A stretch of 64,000 bases of DNA. Origin: Rhodococcus qingshengii JCM 15477 (GTDB lineage: Bacteria > Actinomycetota > Actinomycetes > Mycobacteriales > Mycobacteriaceae). The stretch is from positions 5,637,001 through 5,701,000 of the forward strand of contig NZ_CP096563.1 of assembly GCF_023221595.1 (NCBI RefSeq). Reading direction: 5' to 3'. Position 1 is the first letter of the stretch; the number at the start of each line of letters is the position of its first letter. The notes beneath the pieces were generated by a model that did not search any database, was not told the origin of the DNA, and saw only the letters and a program-made list of their open reading frames with translations. The position numbers and the translations under genes are program-made. Shown in pieces: positions 1-7,417 of the stretch.

Positions 1-362
1 GGTGCAACATGGACGGAACGTCCTGTGCCGCATGCAACGGCGGCGGTGTCACCACCTGCGCCCCCGGCAGCAAGCCCGGCGCAGAGTTCTGGGTCGGATG
101 CTGCACCAACCCTGATACCGGCAAGACCTATCTGATCGCCTACTACGACTGCTGTGGTGCACCTTCGTGTTCCAACGCATTCTGCGGCGAACCGGACATG
201 CAGGCCGTGATGTACAACCCGGTCTCCGGAAGCTACGACCAGGAAATCATCTGGTGTGTCTCCGACGAGTCCCAGGCATACACCTGCACGATGGCGCCCA
301 TCATCGGTGAGGACTGCCAGACTCGACCGGCCGAGCGCCCCAAGGTCGGTGCCGGATCATGA
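1..362 (+). CDS. mauA: TTQ amine dehydrogenase small subunit (MauA-like), 5' partial
   Basis: This is the cysteine-rich catalytic small subunit of a methylamine-dehydrogenase-type quinoprotein, which carries tryptophan tryptophylquinone (TTQ) and oxidises primary amines outside the cytoplasm. The reading frame is open from base 3, so the signal peptide and N-terminus lie outside the window; the ATG at 9 is internal. About 119 residues remain. Both TTQ tryptophans are recognisable from family knowledge: one in EFWVGCC and one in IIWCVS. The run YLIAYYDCCG matches the disulfide-rich core, and 13 cysteines are visible. The stop overlaps the next start by ATGA, so the large subunit is translationally coupled. 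The family is best known from proteobacterial periplasms. Substrate cannot be read from sequence: methylamine or an aralkylamine are both possible. Confidence 0.9.
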   Translation, partial: CNMDGTSCAACNGGGVTTCAPGSKPGAEFWVGCCTNPDTGKTYLIAYYDCCGAPSCSNAFCGEPDMQAVMYNPVSGSYDQEIIWCVSDESQAYTCTMAPIIGEDCQTRPAERPKVGAGS

Positions 363-1678
363 GCAGTCCGCGAACCCGAAAACTGGCGCGACCCGCCGTT
401 GCCGTCATCCCACTCACCGTCGTACTCGCGCTGGCCGGCTGCAGTTCGTCTGACAACGACGAACCCTCCAGCGCAGGTGATGTCACCTATCCGACAGTTC
501 CGTTCACTGCTCCAGGTGAAGGAATCTCCCTCGGTCCCGACGACCAGGAAATCGGCGACACCATTCCCGAGCCGTTGCACGTCGGTTCGATCACCCCGAT
601 CGCAGCTGACCGCTTGCTGGGCGTCGAAGGTGGATTCGGCCAACTCGAGCTCAGCGTCAACGTCATCGATCCGAAAACCGGTGTGGCCGAGAGCCGGATC
701 ACCGTCGGCCCTGGTATCTGGGATCCGGTCATTCACGGATTCGTCGGGGATTCCGCCGAGGATCCTGCGGTGCTCGCTGCCGAGGTGTGGCGGCCCCGAG
801 GTTCCCGCGGCGCGGCAGATTTCACGGTCAGCACCTACTCCGGAAACCTGCTGGAACCAGCCGAGGTCATGCTTCCGGACGTCGCACGCGTACATTCCCG
901 TCCCGGCTCGAACGCCGTGACGTCCGACGGCAAGTTCTTCGTCACGTGGGACGACGGTTTGTACGGCATCAGAGTGGTCGACCTCGAGAAGAAGGAAGCG
1001 ACCGGTGCACTCCAGATAGTCGGCTGCGGTCCGTTCACGTGGATGGTCGATCACGAACTGTACAGCGTCTGCGAGGACACCCGGGAACTGCTGCACGTCA
1101 CGATCGGTGACGACGGAGTTCCGAAGGAAACCGCCCGAAGCAAGGTCCTACCCGAGGATTTTGTCTCCACCCGCAAGGTCACGTGGGCCTCGGAAGCACA
1201 AAAAGCCTTGCTGGTCAGTGAGAACGGCGATGTGTACGTCTTCGACTTCTCCAACGGACTGCCTCAGGAAGGTGTCAAGCCGATCGGAAACGCCGGGCAG
1301 GACTCCGGTCGATTCTCGGAGAACGTCATCAACGCCGACGCAACCCGGCTCGCAATCGCGTACACGGACACGGCTATTCATCCGGACTCTGCTCGGGGAG
1401 GCTCACTGGTCAAGATCGACTTGTCCGATGCAACGACCTTCGCCCCGGTGAAGAGCTTGACGCTTGCAGACCTCGGCTTGACAGACATCAAGAGCATGAC
1501 CTTTTCCGTCGACGGCGCCACGTTCTACGTGCTCGGTTCGGGACCTGAGGTCGAAGGCTCCGCTCCGCAGAAGGTCGTGGGTTACAACGCGAGCACCGGC
1601 GAGCAGGTCAGTTCCGTCGATGTCTCGGGCAACGTCGGGGATGTCAGCGGGTTGATCACACCAGAAGTACTCCGATGA
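359..1678 (+). CDS. mauB: Amine dehydrogenase large subunit-like lipoprotein (MauB-like beta-propeller)
   Basis: Predicted partner of the TTQ small subunit. In this family the heavy chain is a seven-bladed beta-propeller that cradles the small subunit. The 439-residue protein starts with a basic n-region, a hydrophobic stretch and a lipobox LAGC (Cys about residue 28), so it should be a membrane-anchored lipoprotein rather than a soluble periplasmic protein. The mature part is a repetitive beta-rich sequence without obvious other domains, consistent with a propeller. It overlaps the genes on both sides by ATGA (359-362 and 1675-1678), implying fixed stoichiometry with MauA and the MCO. The order small-then-large is the reverse of the classical mau order. 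The assignment to MauB rests on position and fold impression; a generic YncE/WD-like propeller is the alternative. Confidence 0.75.
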   Translation: MSSPRTRKLARPAVAVIPLTVVLALAGCSSSDNDEPSSAGDVTYPTVPFTAPGEGISLGPDDQEIGDTIPEPLHVGSITPIAADRLLGVEGGFGQLELSVNVIDPKTGVAESRITVGPGIWDPVIHGFVGDSAEDPAVLAAEVWRPRGSRGAADFTVSTYSGNLLEPAEVMLPDVARVHSRPGSNAVTSDGKFFVTWDDGLYGIRVVDLEKKEATGALQIVGCGPFTWMVDHELYSVCEDTRELLHVTIGDDGVPKETARSKVLPEDFVSTRKVTWASEAQKALLVSENGDVYVFDFSNGLPQEGVKPIGNAGQDSGRFSENVINADATRLAIAYTDTAIHPDSARGGSLVKIDLSDATTFAPVKSLTLADLGLTDIKSMTFSVDGATFYVLGSGPEVEGSAPQKVVGYNASTGEQVSSVDVSGNVGDVSGLITPEVLR

Positions 1679-3264
1679 GTCGTCCCGGATCCGGTGTGGT
1701 GATGGGCCGGCGCCGCTTCCTGAGTTTGGGAGCACTCGGCGCCGGAGCACTCGGGCTCGGCGCAATGGGGACGATTGCCGGATGCAGTTCCACTGCAGCA
1801 TCTCCGACGCCGACGACCGATCTCGACTACATCCTGCCCACCGACCCGGAAGTTGCCGCCGCAGAATCGGCGCGAGCCTGGAACGGGACCACCGCTGCGT
1901 TTGCCCTTGCCGCCGGATTCTCGACGGTAGATCTTGGCGGACGCCTCGTGGACACGTGGACGTACGGAGGCGCTGCGGTGGCTCCGGAACTTCGCCTGAA
2001 GTCCGGTGACCGGGTGAACGTCAGCGTCCAGAACGGCCTCGACGCCGAAACAACACTGCATTGGCACGGAATTCGAATCCGCAACGACATGGATGGCGCG
2101 GCACCCACCACGCAGGCTCCCATCGGCGCCGGTTCGAGTTTCGAGTACAACTTCATCGCACCGGATCCGGGAACGTACTGGTACCACTCGCACAGCGGAT
2201 TACAAGCCGATCGGGGGCTGTTCGGCGCCTTGATCGTCGAGAACCCGAACGACATCACCGGGGCCGACGTCGATGCCGTTCTGGTGCTCGACGACTGGCT
2301 CGACGGATTGGGTACCACCCCGGATTCCGTCCTGATGGCCCTGAACCCGGCAATTTCGGGCGGGCACGGCGGACACGGCAGTGGGGCAACAACTCCGGCG
2401 GAACACTCGGAAGCCGACATGTCCGTCGCGCAACAGTTGGTGAGCGGCGGACACGGTTCTTCCGAACCACTCGGCGGGATGACTCAACACATCGCGTATC
2501 CACTGCACTTGATCAACGGGCGGCCGCCCAACGATCCTGCTGTCGTCACTGCAGCGCCCGGTTCGACCCTGCGACTGCGAATCATCAACGCAGCGGCCGA
2601 AACTCCGTATCGGTTCGCTGTGGCCGGTCACGAGATGACAATTGTCGCTACCGATGGCTACGACGTGGAACCAACTCCTGCCGACACCATCATCGTCGGA
2701 ATGGCGCAGCGCTACGACGTGCTGGTGACGGTGAAGTCGGGAACATGGCCGGTGGTGGCGAAGGTCGAGGGCCGAGATGGTTATGCGTCGACCGTCCTAC
2801 GCAGCACCGACGCGTTGGCCCTGGCGAACCCGGATGTCGGCGGAAACCTCTCGGAACTGGCCGGCCGACTGGTCACCGAAAGCGAACTCCGGCCCACGGA
2901 ATACGCACGGCTCGAGACGAAGTCGCCTGATCGCGACTACCACATCGAATTGATCCAGGCCGGCGATCGGTACGTCTGGGGAATGGCGGGAGCCGATGCG
3001 GGCAAGCTCGTCATGAAACAGGGCGAACGGGTCCGGATCACGATGAAGAACACGTCCACGATGTGGCACCCGATGCACACCCACGGCCACACGTTTGCGG
3101 TACCGGATTACGGCGGACTTCGCCGCGACACCGTCAACGTCCTACCCGGCACCGAGCTTGCCATCGAGTTCGACGCCGACAATCCCGGCGAGTGGATGTT
3201 CCACTGCCACAACGCCTACCACTTCGAGGCCGGCATGACGGCAAATCTGCGTTACGTCCGCTGA
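1675..3264 (+). CDS. Tat-exported multicopper oxidase lipoprotein, TTQ operon copy
   Basis: Three-domain laccase-type multicopper oxidase of 529 residues that couples one-electron oxidations to reduction of O2 to water. The N-terminus has a twin-arginine motif (RRRFLS, about residue 12) and a lipobox IAGC (about residue 36), so a folded lipoprotein is expected on the outer face of the membrane. All copper-site motifs are visible: HWHG (about 129), WYHSHSG (about 169), HPMHTHGH (about 465) and HCHNAYHFEAGM (about 510), whose Met is the type-1 axial position. A His/Gly-rich insertion (GGHGGHGSG) sits mid-protein. It is translationally coupled to the large-subunit gene. Inference: it may be the terminal electron acceptor for the amine dehydrogenase via the downstream cupredoxins. 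A close paralogue lies at 9583-11145. Confidence 0.9.
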   Translation: MSRPGSGVVMGRRRFLSLGALGAGALGLGAMGTIAGCSSTAASPTPTTDLDYILPTDPEVAAAESARAWNGTTAAFALAAGFSTVDLGGRLVDTWTYGGAAVAPELRLKSGDRVNVSVQNGLDAETTLHWHGIRIRNDMDGAAPTTQAPIGAGSSFEYNFIAPDPGTYWYHSHSGLQADRGLFGALIVENPNDITGADVDAVLVLDDWLDGLGTTPDSVLMALNPAISGGHGGHGSGATTPAEHSEADMSVAQQLVSGGHGSSEPLGGMTQHIAYPLHLINGRPPNDPAVVTAAPGSTLRLRIINAAAETPYRFAVAGHEMTIVATDGYDVEPTPADTIIVGMAQRYDVLVTVKSGTWPVVAKVEGRDGYASTVLRSTDALALANPDVGGNLSELAGRLVTESELRPTEYARLETKSPDRDYHIELIQAGDRYVWGMAGADAGKLVMKQGERVRITMKNTSTMWHPMHTHGHTFAVPDYGGLRRDTVNVLPGTELAIEFDADNPGEWMFHCHNAYHFEAGMTANLRYVR

Positions 3265-3291
3265 CAAGTCGAAGAATGGAGAGAACACCTC

Positions 3292-3639
3292 ATGAAGAAA
3301 CTCGTTCCCGCTTTCCTGGTCGCGTGCGCTGCCCTGAGCCTCACCGCCTGCAGTAGTGATGCCGGTGCGTCGTCGGACGAACCTGCAGTCGTGATCGAGG
3401 TGAAGAACATGGCGTACACACCGGCATCGGTCACCATCGAGAAGGGACAGACCGTCGAATGGAAGTTCGACGACAGCGGACTCCCCCACGACGTGGTCGG
3501 CAACGGTGATCTCGACGGGAAACTGAAGAGCGAGTTGCTCACCGAGGGAACCTTCTCGTACACGTTCGACGACGCCGGCACCTTCACCTACCACTGCACG
3601 CCCCATCCGATGATGGTGGGCACCGTGATCGTTCAATAG
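3292..3639 (+). CDS. Amicyanin-like cupredoxin lipoprotein 1
   Basis: Small blue-copper electron carrier of 115 residues. It has a lipoprotein signal ending in LTAC and a single plastocyanin/amicyanin-type domain. Type-1 copper ligands are visible: His in LPHDV, then Cys, His and Met in YHCTPHPMM, with the C-x2-H-x2-M spacing I associate with amicyanin, the natural partner of methylamine dehydrogenase. An AGAG-containing purine tract (GGAGAG) precedes the ATG. It lies 27 bp behind the MCO and its stop overlaps the next GTG start. Inference: it shuttles electrons from the TTQ enzyme to the MCO. Very similar in layout to the cupredoxin at 9225-9572. Confidence 0.9.
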   Translation: MKKLVPAFLVACAALSLTACSSDAGASSDEPAVVIEVKNMAYTPASVTIEKGQTVEWKFDDSGLPHDVVGNGDLDGKLKSELLTEGTFSYTFDDAGTFTYHCTPHPMMVGTVIVQ

Positions 3640-3962
3640 TGAGGAGGTGGACCGCCGGCTTCGGCCTCGCTGTCGCGGCGACGTGTGTCCCAGCTTGCGG
3701 CACAGAAGATCCCGTCCCCGATGTGGTGGTCGAGATCAGCAATGTTCAGTTCAGTCCGATGGACGTCACCGTGGAGCACGGCGGCACCGTCGAGTGGCGC
3801 TTCGACGACGGCGGACTCCTGCATCACGTGGAATCACCCGGCCTGTTCGACAGCGGTATCACCGGAGACGGAACGTTCCGGCACACGTTCGAGAGCGTCG
3901 GAGTCTACGAATATTCGTGCTCCGTGCACCCGTACATGATCGGAGTCATCACAGTGCTGTGA
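3639..3962 (+). CDS. Amicyanin-like cupredoxin lipoprotein 2
   Basis: Second cupredoxin of the TTQ operon, 107 residues. The start is a GTG sharing one base with the preceding TAG stop (TAGTG); an internal purine tract near the start makes the next in-frame codons less likely. The N-terminus is hydrophobic and ends at a possible lipobox (VPAC, an atypical proline at -2). Copper ligands: His in LLHHVE and Cys/His/Met in YSCSVHPYM, again with C-x2-H-x2-M spacing. It is clearly diverged from cupredoxin 1, so the pair may have different redox potentials or partners, for example one docking to the dehydrogenase and one to the MCO. That division of labour is speculation. Confidence 0.87.
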   Translation: MRRWTAGFGLAVAATCVPACGTEDPVPDVVVEISNVQFSPMDVTVEHGGTVEWRFDDGGLLHHVESPGLFDSGITGDGTFRHTFESVGVYEYSCSVHPYMIGVITVL

Positions 3963-4036
3963 ACTCTGGCTCATCACTTTTCGCTGCGACTTCGGCTCGA
4001 CACTTTTCCTGAACCACAAACACTTCGGAGGATCTG

Positions 4037-4873
4037 ATGACTACTGTTCTCTCACACGGCCCACTGCAGACCGACGTCCCTGACATCCGGCCGACCCTTC
4101 AAGGATCGGTCGGCACCGCGACCCGTGTCAGCCTCGTCGCGGCGGGCGCCGCTGCGGGTGCCGGCCTCGCACTCGTGGCCACGCCATCTGCGACAACAGC
4201 TTTGACCACAGCTGTTATCGGCGCCGGGCTGGTTACGTCGCTGGCCGCGAACTGGTCGACCTGCGGAATGTCCGTCGCCGGAGTTGTTGCGGCGCCGAAG
4301 CAAGTCGATCGGAAGGGATCCTCGACTCCCGTCCGCCGACTCGGCTGGCACGCTCTGGGTTCGGTCACGACGGGAGCCGTCACCGGGGCATTGATCGGCG
4401 CTCTCGGTGCGGCGATGTCCGGGTACGTGCCGGTCGGCTGGGCGCTGGGCGTCTGGGCCGTCGTCGCGGTTGCATACGGGCTGCACGAGTTGGGTGCGGT
4501 GAGCATGCCGACTCCGATGCGGCGCCAACAGCTTCCGCGCCATCTGCGCCGCACGATGGCGCCGTGGAAGGTCTCGCTGATCTTCGGCGCGATCATCGGT
4601 CCGGGATTTCTGATCTTCATCCGCTCGAGTGCGTACTACCTCTTGGCACTCGGCGTCATGGCTTCGGGTTCACCGGCTCTCGGGGCGGCGCTGTTCACAG
4701 TCGTATCCCTTGGCCGCTGCATGCCCAGCCTCGCGGCAATCGTGCACACCAAGCGCGGTGGCTCGATGCCGGGATTCCTCTCGATCATGTGCGTCGTGGA
4801 CCGTCGCGTGCAGAGCGTCACCGGCGCGGCATTGATCGCACTGGGAGCATTCGCCGCCGCAGCACTGATCTGA
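4037..4873 (+). CDS. Polytopic membrane protein, MauF-like
   Basis: 278-residue integral membrane protein with about seven hydrophobic segments and a clear GGAGG ribosome site 7 bases before the ATG. Length, a central HELG motif followed by a polar PTPMRRQQLP loop, and Cys residues in or near membrane segments (STCGMS, GRCMPS, IMCVVD) resemble MauF, a CcdA/DsbD-like membrane protein needed for methylamine dehydrogenase biogenesis in Gram-negatives. This is a pattern resemblance from memory, not an alignment. If correct it would feed reducing equivalents to the disulfide/TTQ maturation system, with MauD/MauE/MauG expected upstream of the window. The alternative is an unrelated membrane protein. 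It is the last gene of the operon before a strong hairpin. Confidence 0.55.
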   Translation: MTTVLSHGPLQTDVPDIRPTLQGSVGTATRVSLVAAGAAAGAGLALVATPSATTALTTAVIGAGLVTSLAANWSTCGMSVAGVVAAPKQVDRKGSSTPVRRLGWHALGSVTTGAVTGALIGALGAAMSGYVPVGWALGVWAVVAVAYGLHELGAVSMPTPMRRQQLPRHLRRTMAPWKVSLIFGAIIGPGFLIFIRSSAYYLLALGVMASGSPALGAALFTVVSLGRCMPSLAAIVHTKRGGSMPGFLSIMCVVDRRVQSVTGAALIALGAFAAAALI

Positions 4874-4896
4874 CTCTCGACCGAGCACCCTTCACC

Positions 4897-4942
4897 TCGA
4901 GTGAACACACGCTCCGACTCTCCGGAGCGTGTGTTCACTCGA
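4897..4942. terminator. Bidirectional hairpin between convergent operons
   Basis: Perfect 20-bp inverted repeat (arms 4897-4916 and 4923-4942) with a 6-base loop, lying between the convergent ends of the MauF-like gene (4873) and the YdcF-like gene (4969). There is no clear T-run on either side, as is common for actinobacterial terminators. It should end transcription from both directions. Confidence 0.8.
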
Positions 4943-4968
4943 CAGAAACCGTGCGCACTCACCCCGCG

Positions 4969-5658
4969 TCAGGGAATCGACAGCGCCGCCTGGACCGAGT
5001 CCTCCGACGGCGACGTCACCTTTGCGTCCCGGCTCCACAGCATGTCGAGCGCCGCCTTGGGTTTGGCAAGGACCCACTCCCGGGCGGCGTTCTTGATCAG
5101 CGTCGGACTTGCGCACCCGCAATCGCTGTTCACCCCGTCTGCGTCGATGCCGACGTCTCGGCACAGCGCCACAGCGCGGGGCACGTGATACCCCTGAGTG
5201 ACGATCAACGCCTTGGTCACCCCATACGTATGTATGGCCCGGAAGCAGGTGTCATAGGTGTCGAGGCCGTACGGATCCCCCACGATGCGACGCTCATCTA
5301 TTCCCTGCTCCAACAGGTAGTTCGTCATCGCCGCGATCTCGTCACCCGAGCCGCCGTTCGCGTCGCCGGAGACGAGGACCGCTTTAGCCTTTCCCGCTTC
5401 CACCAGTTCGACTGCTGCGTCCAGCCGCCCTTTCAGGAAAGCCATCGGCTTACCGTCCTTGATCTGCGCGCCCAGCACGATCACTACCGGAGCATCGGGA
5501 GCATCGACGGCGTCCGACGTATGGCCGGCCGACGCCACGGAAATCCACACGATCGAGCCCGCGTAGACAACTGCTCCGAGCACCGCAATGCCTGCGACCC
5601 AACGAGGCCACCGGCGCTTGCGCGGCGGTTTCACTGGATCTGCAGCAGCTTCGTCCAT
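4969..5658 (-). CDS. YdcF/SanA-family (DUF218) membrane-anchored protein
   Basis: 229-residue protein starting at the ATG at 5658 (MDEAAADP), 25 bases after the preceding ABC gene; a longer open frame overlapping that gene is less likely. A basic patch (PPRKRRWPRW) and one N-terminal membrane helix anchor an extracytoplasmic DUF218 domain. Recognisable family signatures are VVIVLGAQ at the domain start, LVSGDANGGSGDE, and YGLDTYDTCFRA followed by VTQGYHVPRA. SanA/YdcF proteins influence envelope permeability; the exact reaction is not known. It is the distal gene of the metallophore/MCO operon, so a role in cell-envelope passage of the metallophore is conceivable but only inferred. Confidence 0.85.
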   Translation of the reverse strand: MDEAAADPVKPPRKRRWPRWVAGIAVLGAVVYAGSIVWISVASAGHTSDAVDAPDAPVVIVLGAQIKDGKPMAFLKGRLDAAVELVEAGKAKAVLVSGDANGGSGDEIAAMTNYLLEQGIDERRIVGDPYGLDTYDTCFRAIHTYGVTKALIVTQGYHVPRAVALCRDVGIDADGVNSDCGCASPTLIKNAAREWVLAKPKAALDMLWSRDAKVTSPSEDSVQAALSIP

Positions 5659-5683
5659 TCGTCGATCAAACCACACGGTTTGC

Positions 5684-7417
5684 TCATGGCTCGAGCGCTC
5701 GGTCGATCCTCCATCCCTCCGCGCCACTGCGCTCGGCCCACAGATCCGAGTACTTTCCACCTCGCGCGATCAGGTCTTCGTGGGAACCGACCTCCTCCAC
5801 CCCACCGTCTTCGAGGTAGACGATGCGATCTGCTCCCTCAATAGTCGACAGGCGATGAGCGATGATCACCACCGTTCGACCACGGGCCAATCGGTGAATT
5901 GCCTCGGTGATGGCGACTTCGTTCTCTCCGTCGAGGGCTGAAGTCGCTTCATCGAGTAGAACTATCGGAGTGTCCTTGAGGAATGCCCGCGCAATCGAGA
6001 CCCGCTGACGTTCACCGCCGGACAGCAGTGATCCGCCTTCACCTACCCTGGTCTCCTCACCGCTCGGCAAACGGTCGATCACTTCGGCTAGCCTGGAATC
6101 CACCACTGCTTGACGGACCTCCGACTCGGTGGCATCCGGTCTCGCCAACCGAACGTTCTCCAGGATGGTTCCGTCGAACAGGTAAACCTGCTGTGAGACA
6201 GTCGATATCCGAGACATCAATGCTCTCGTTCCGATGTCGCGAACATCGGCTCCCCCGATGGATACCGCACCTTCGTCGACGTCCCAAAATCTGGAGATCA
6301 GCCGAACCAGAGTTGTCTTTCCGGAACCGGAAGGACCGACCAGAGCAGTGACCGAGCAGTCCGGGAATTCGAGACTCACGTTCCGAATCACGCGATCCGG
6401 GCCGTAGCCGAAGGAGACCGAATCGAACCGAATATCATACGACGTAGGCTCTTTCGGCACCTCAGGTTCCGCCAGCACCGGTACATCGATCATCTCTCGG
6501 ACAGATCCGAGCGACACCCGGGCCAGTGAGATACCTTCACCGAATCCTGCGAGCATCTGCATCGGCTCCACGAACCTCACGGCCAACACGAGAACAACGA
6601 TCACGCTTGCTGTGTCGATGGACCCGGTGGTGACCAGCAGTGCCGCCAGTACCAGGACGGTGAGAAAGGCAACCTGAACGACGATCATGAACCGCAGCAG
6701 ATACTTGTCGACCGATCCGATTTCCTGCAGGTGTGCGTCCCGGTTGGACACAAGAGCTTCGTCCAACCGGGACCAGCCTTCGCCACTCTTACCGGCCGAA
6801 CGTAGAACTTGCTGCGCCTGTGCATATTCGACGACGCGTGATGCCAGCTCGGATTCGCTCTTGCCGATCACCTCGTATTCGGGAACAACCGCCCGCTGCA
6901 CGTTGCGGTAAGCCCGAATCCCCAGTGGAACGAAGACGACCATCGTGAGAGACAGTCGCCAGTCCACAAACAAGACAGCGATCGCCACTGTCGCTGGAGT
7001 CACCGTGACGGTGACGAGTTGCGCGAGGATCATTCCCGGGATGCTCATCAAGATTGCCGTGCCCTCGGTGACCAGGCGAGTGAACGCTCCACGATTTGCC
7101 TTGCTGAACCACCCGAGCGGAACCTGCACCAAGTGTTCACCGAGGCGATGCATGATTCCACCGGCAAAACCCTCGATTCCGATGCGGTACGCCCGATTCT
7201 CGGCGATCCACCGTACGGCGCCACAGGCTACCGCCACGAGAGCAGAAGTGACAACCCACGGAACTGCGGCGTCGTAATCGCCGCGAACCACCGCTTTCAG
7301 GATCGGAATCATCAGTGCAAAGACGATACCCTCGAGTATCCCGGCGAGCGTGAAACCTGCTATCTGACCTCGCATCCCATTGTCGCGCCCGAGGATTTCG
7401 TCCAGGTCTCGAATCAT
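5684..7417 (-). CDS. ABC half-transporter (permease-ATPase fusion), YbtQ/IrtB-like
   Basis: 577-residue type-IV ABC half-transporter: six membrane helices in the first about 310 residues, then an ATPase domain. Walker A (GPSGSGKTTL), signature (LSGGERQRVS), Walker B (VLLDEATSA) and the H-loop (IIAHRLS) are all present. Start chosen at ATG 7417, which forms an ATGA overlap with the preceding half-transporter, so the two likely form a heterodimer. Its exporter-like fold next to a siderophore-binding lipoprotein recalls YbtPQ and IrtAB, which import ferric siderophores despite that fold. There is no SIP reductase domain as in IrtA. A drug exporter is the alternative reading. Confidence 0.88.
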   Translation of the reverse strand: MIRDLDEILGRDNGMRGQIAGFTLAGILEGIVFALMIPILKAVVRGDYDAAVPWVVTSALVAVACGAVRWIAENRAYRIGIEGFAGGIMHRLGEHLVQVPLGWFSKANRGAFTRLVTEGTAILMSIPGMILAQLVTVTVTPATVAIAVLFVDWRLSLTMVVFVPLGIRAYRNVQRAVVPEYEVIGKSESELASRVVEYAQAQQVLRSAGKSGEGWSRLDEALVSNRDAHLQEIGSVDKYLLRFMIVVQVAFLTVLVLAALLVTTGSIDTASVIVVLVLAVRFVEPMQMLAGFGEGISLARVSLGSVREMIDVPVLAEPEVPKEPTSYDIRFDSVSFGYGPDRVIRNVSLEFPDCSVTALVGPSGSGKTTLVRLISRFWDVDEGAVSIGGADVRDIGTRALMSRISTVSQQVYLFDGTILENVRLARPDATESEVRQAVVDSRLAEVIDRLPSGEETRVGEGGSLLSGGERQRVSIARAFLKDTPIVLLDEATSALDGENEVAITEAIHRLARGRTVVIIAHRLSTIEGADRIVYLEDGGVEEVGSHEDLIARGGKYSDLWAERSGAEGWRIDRALEP

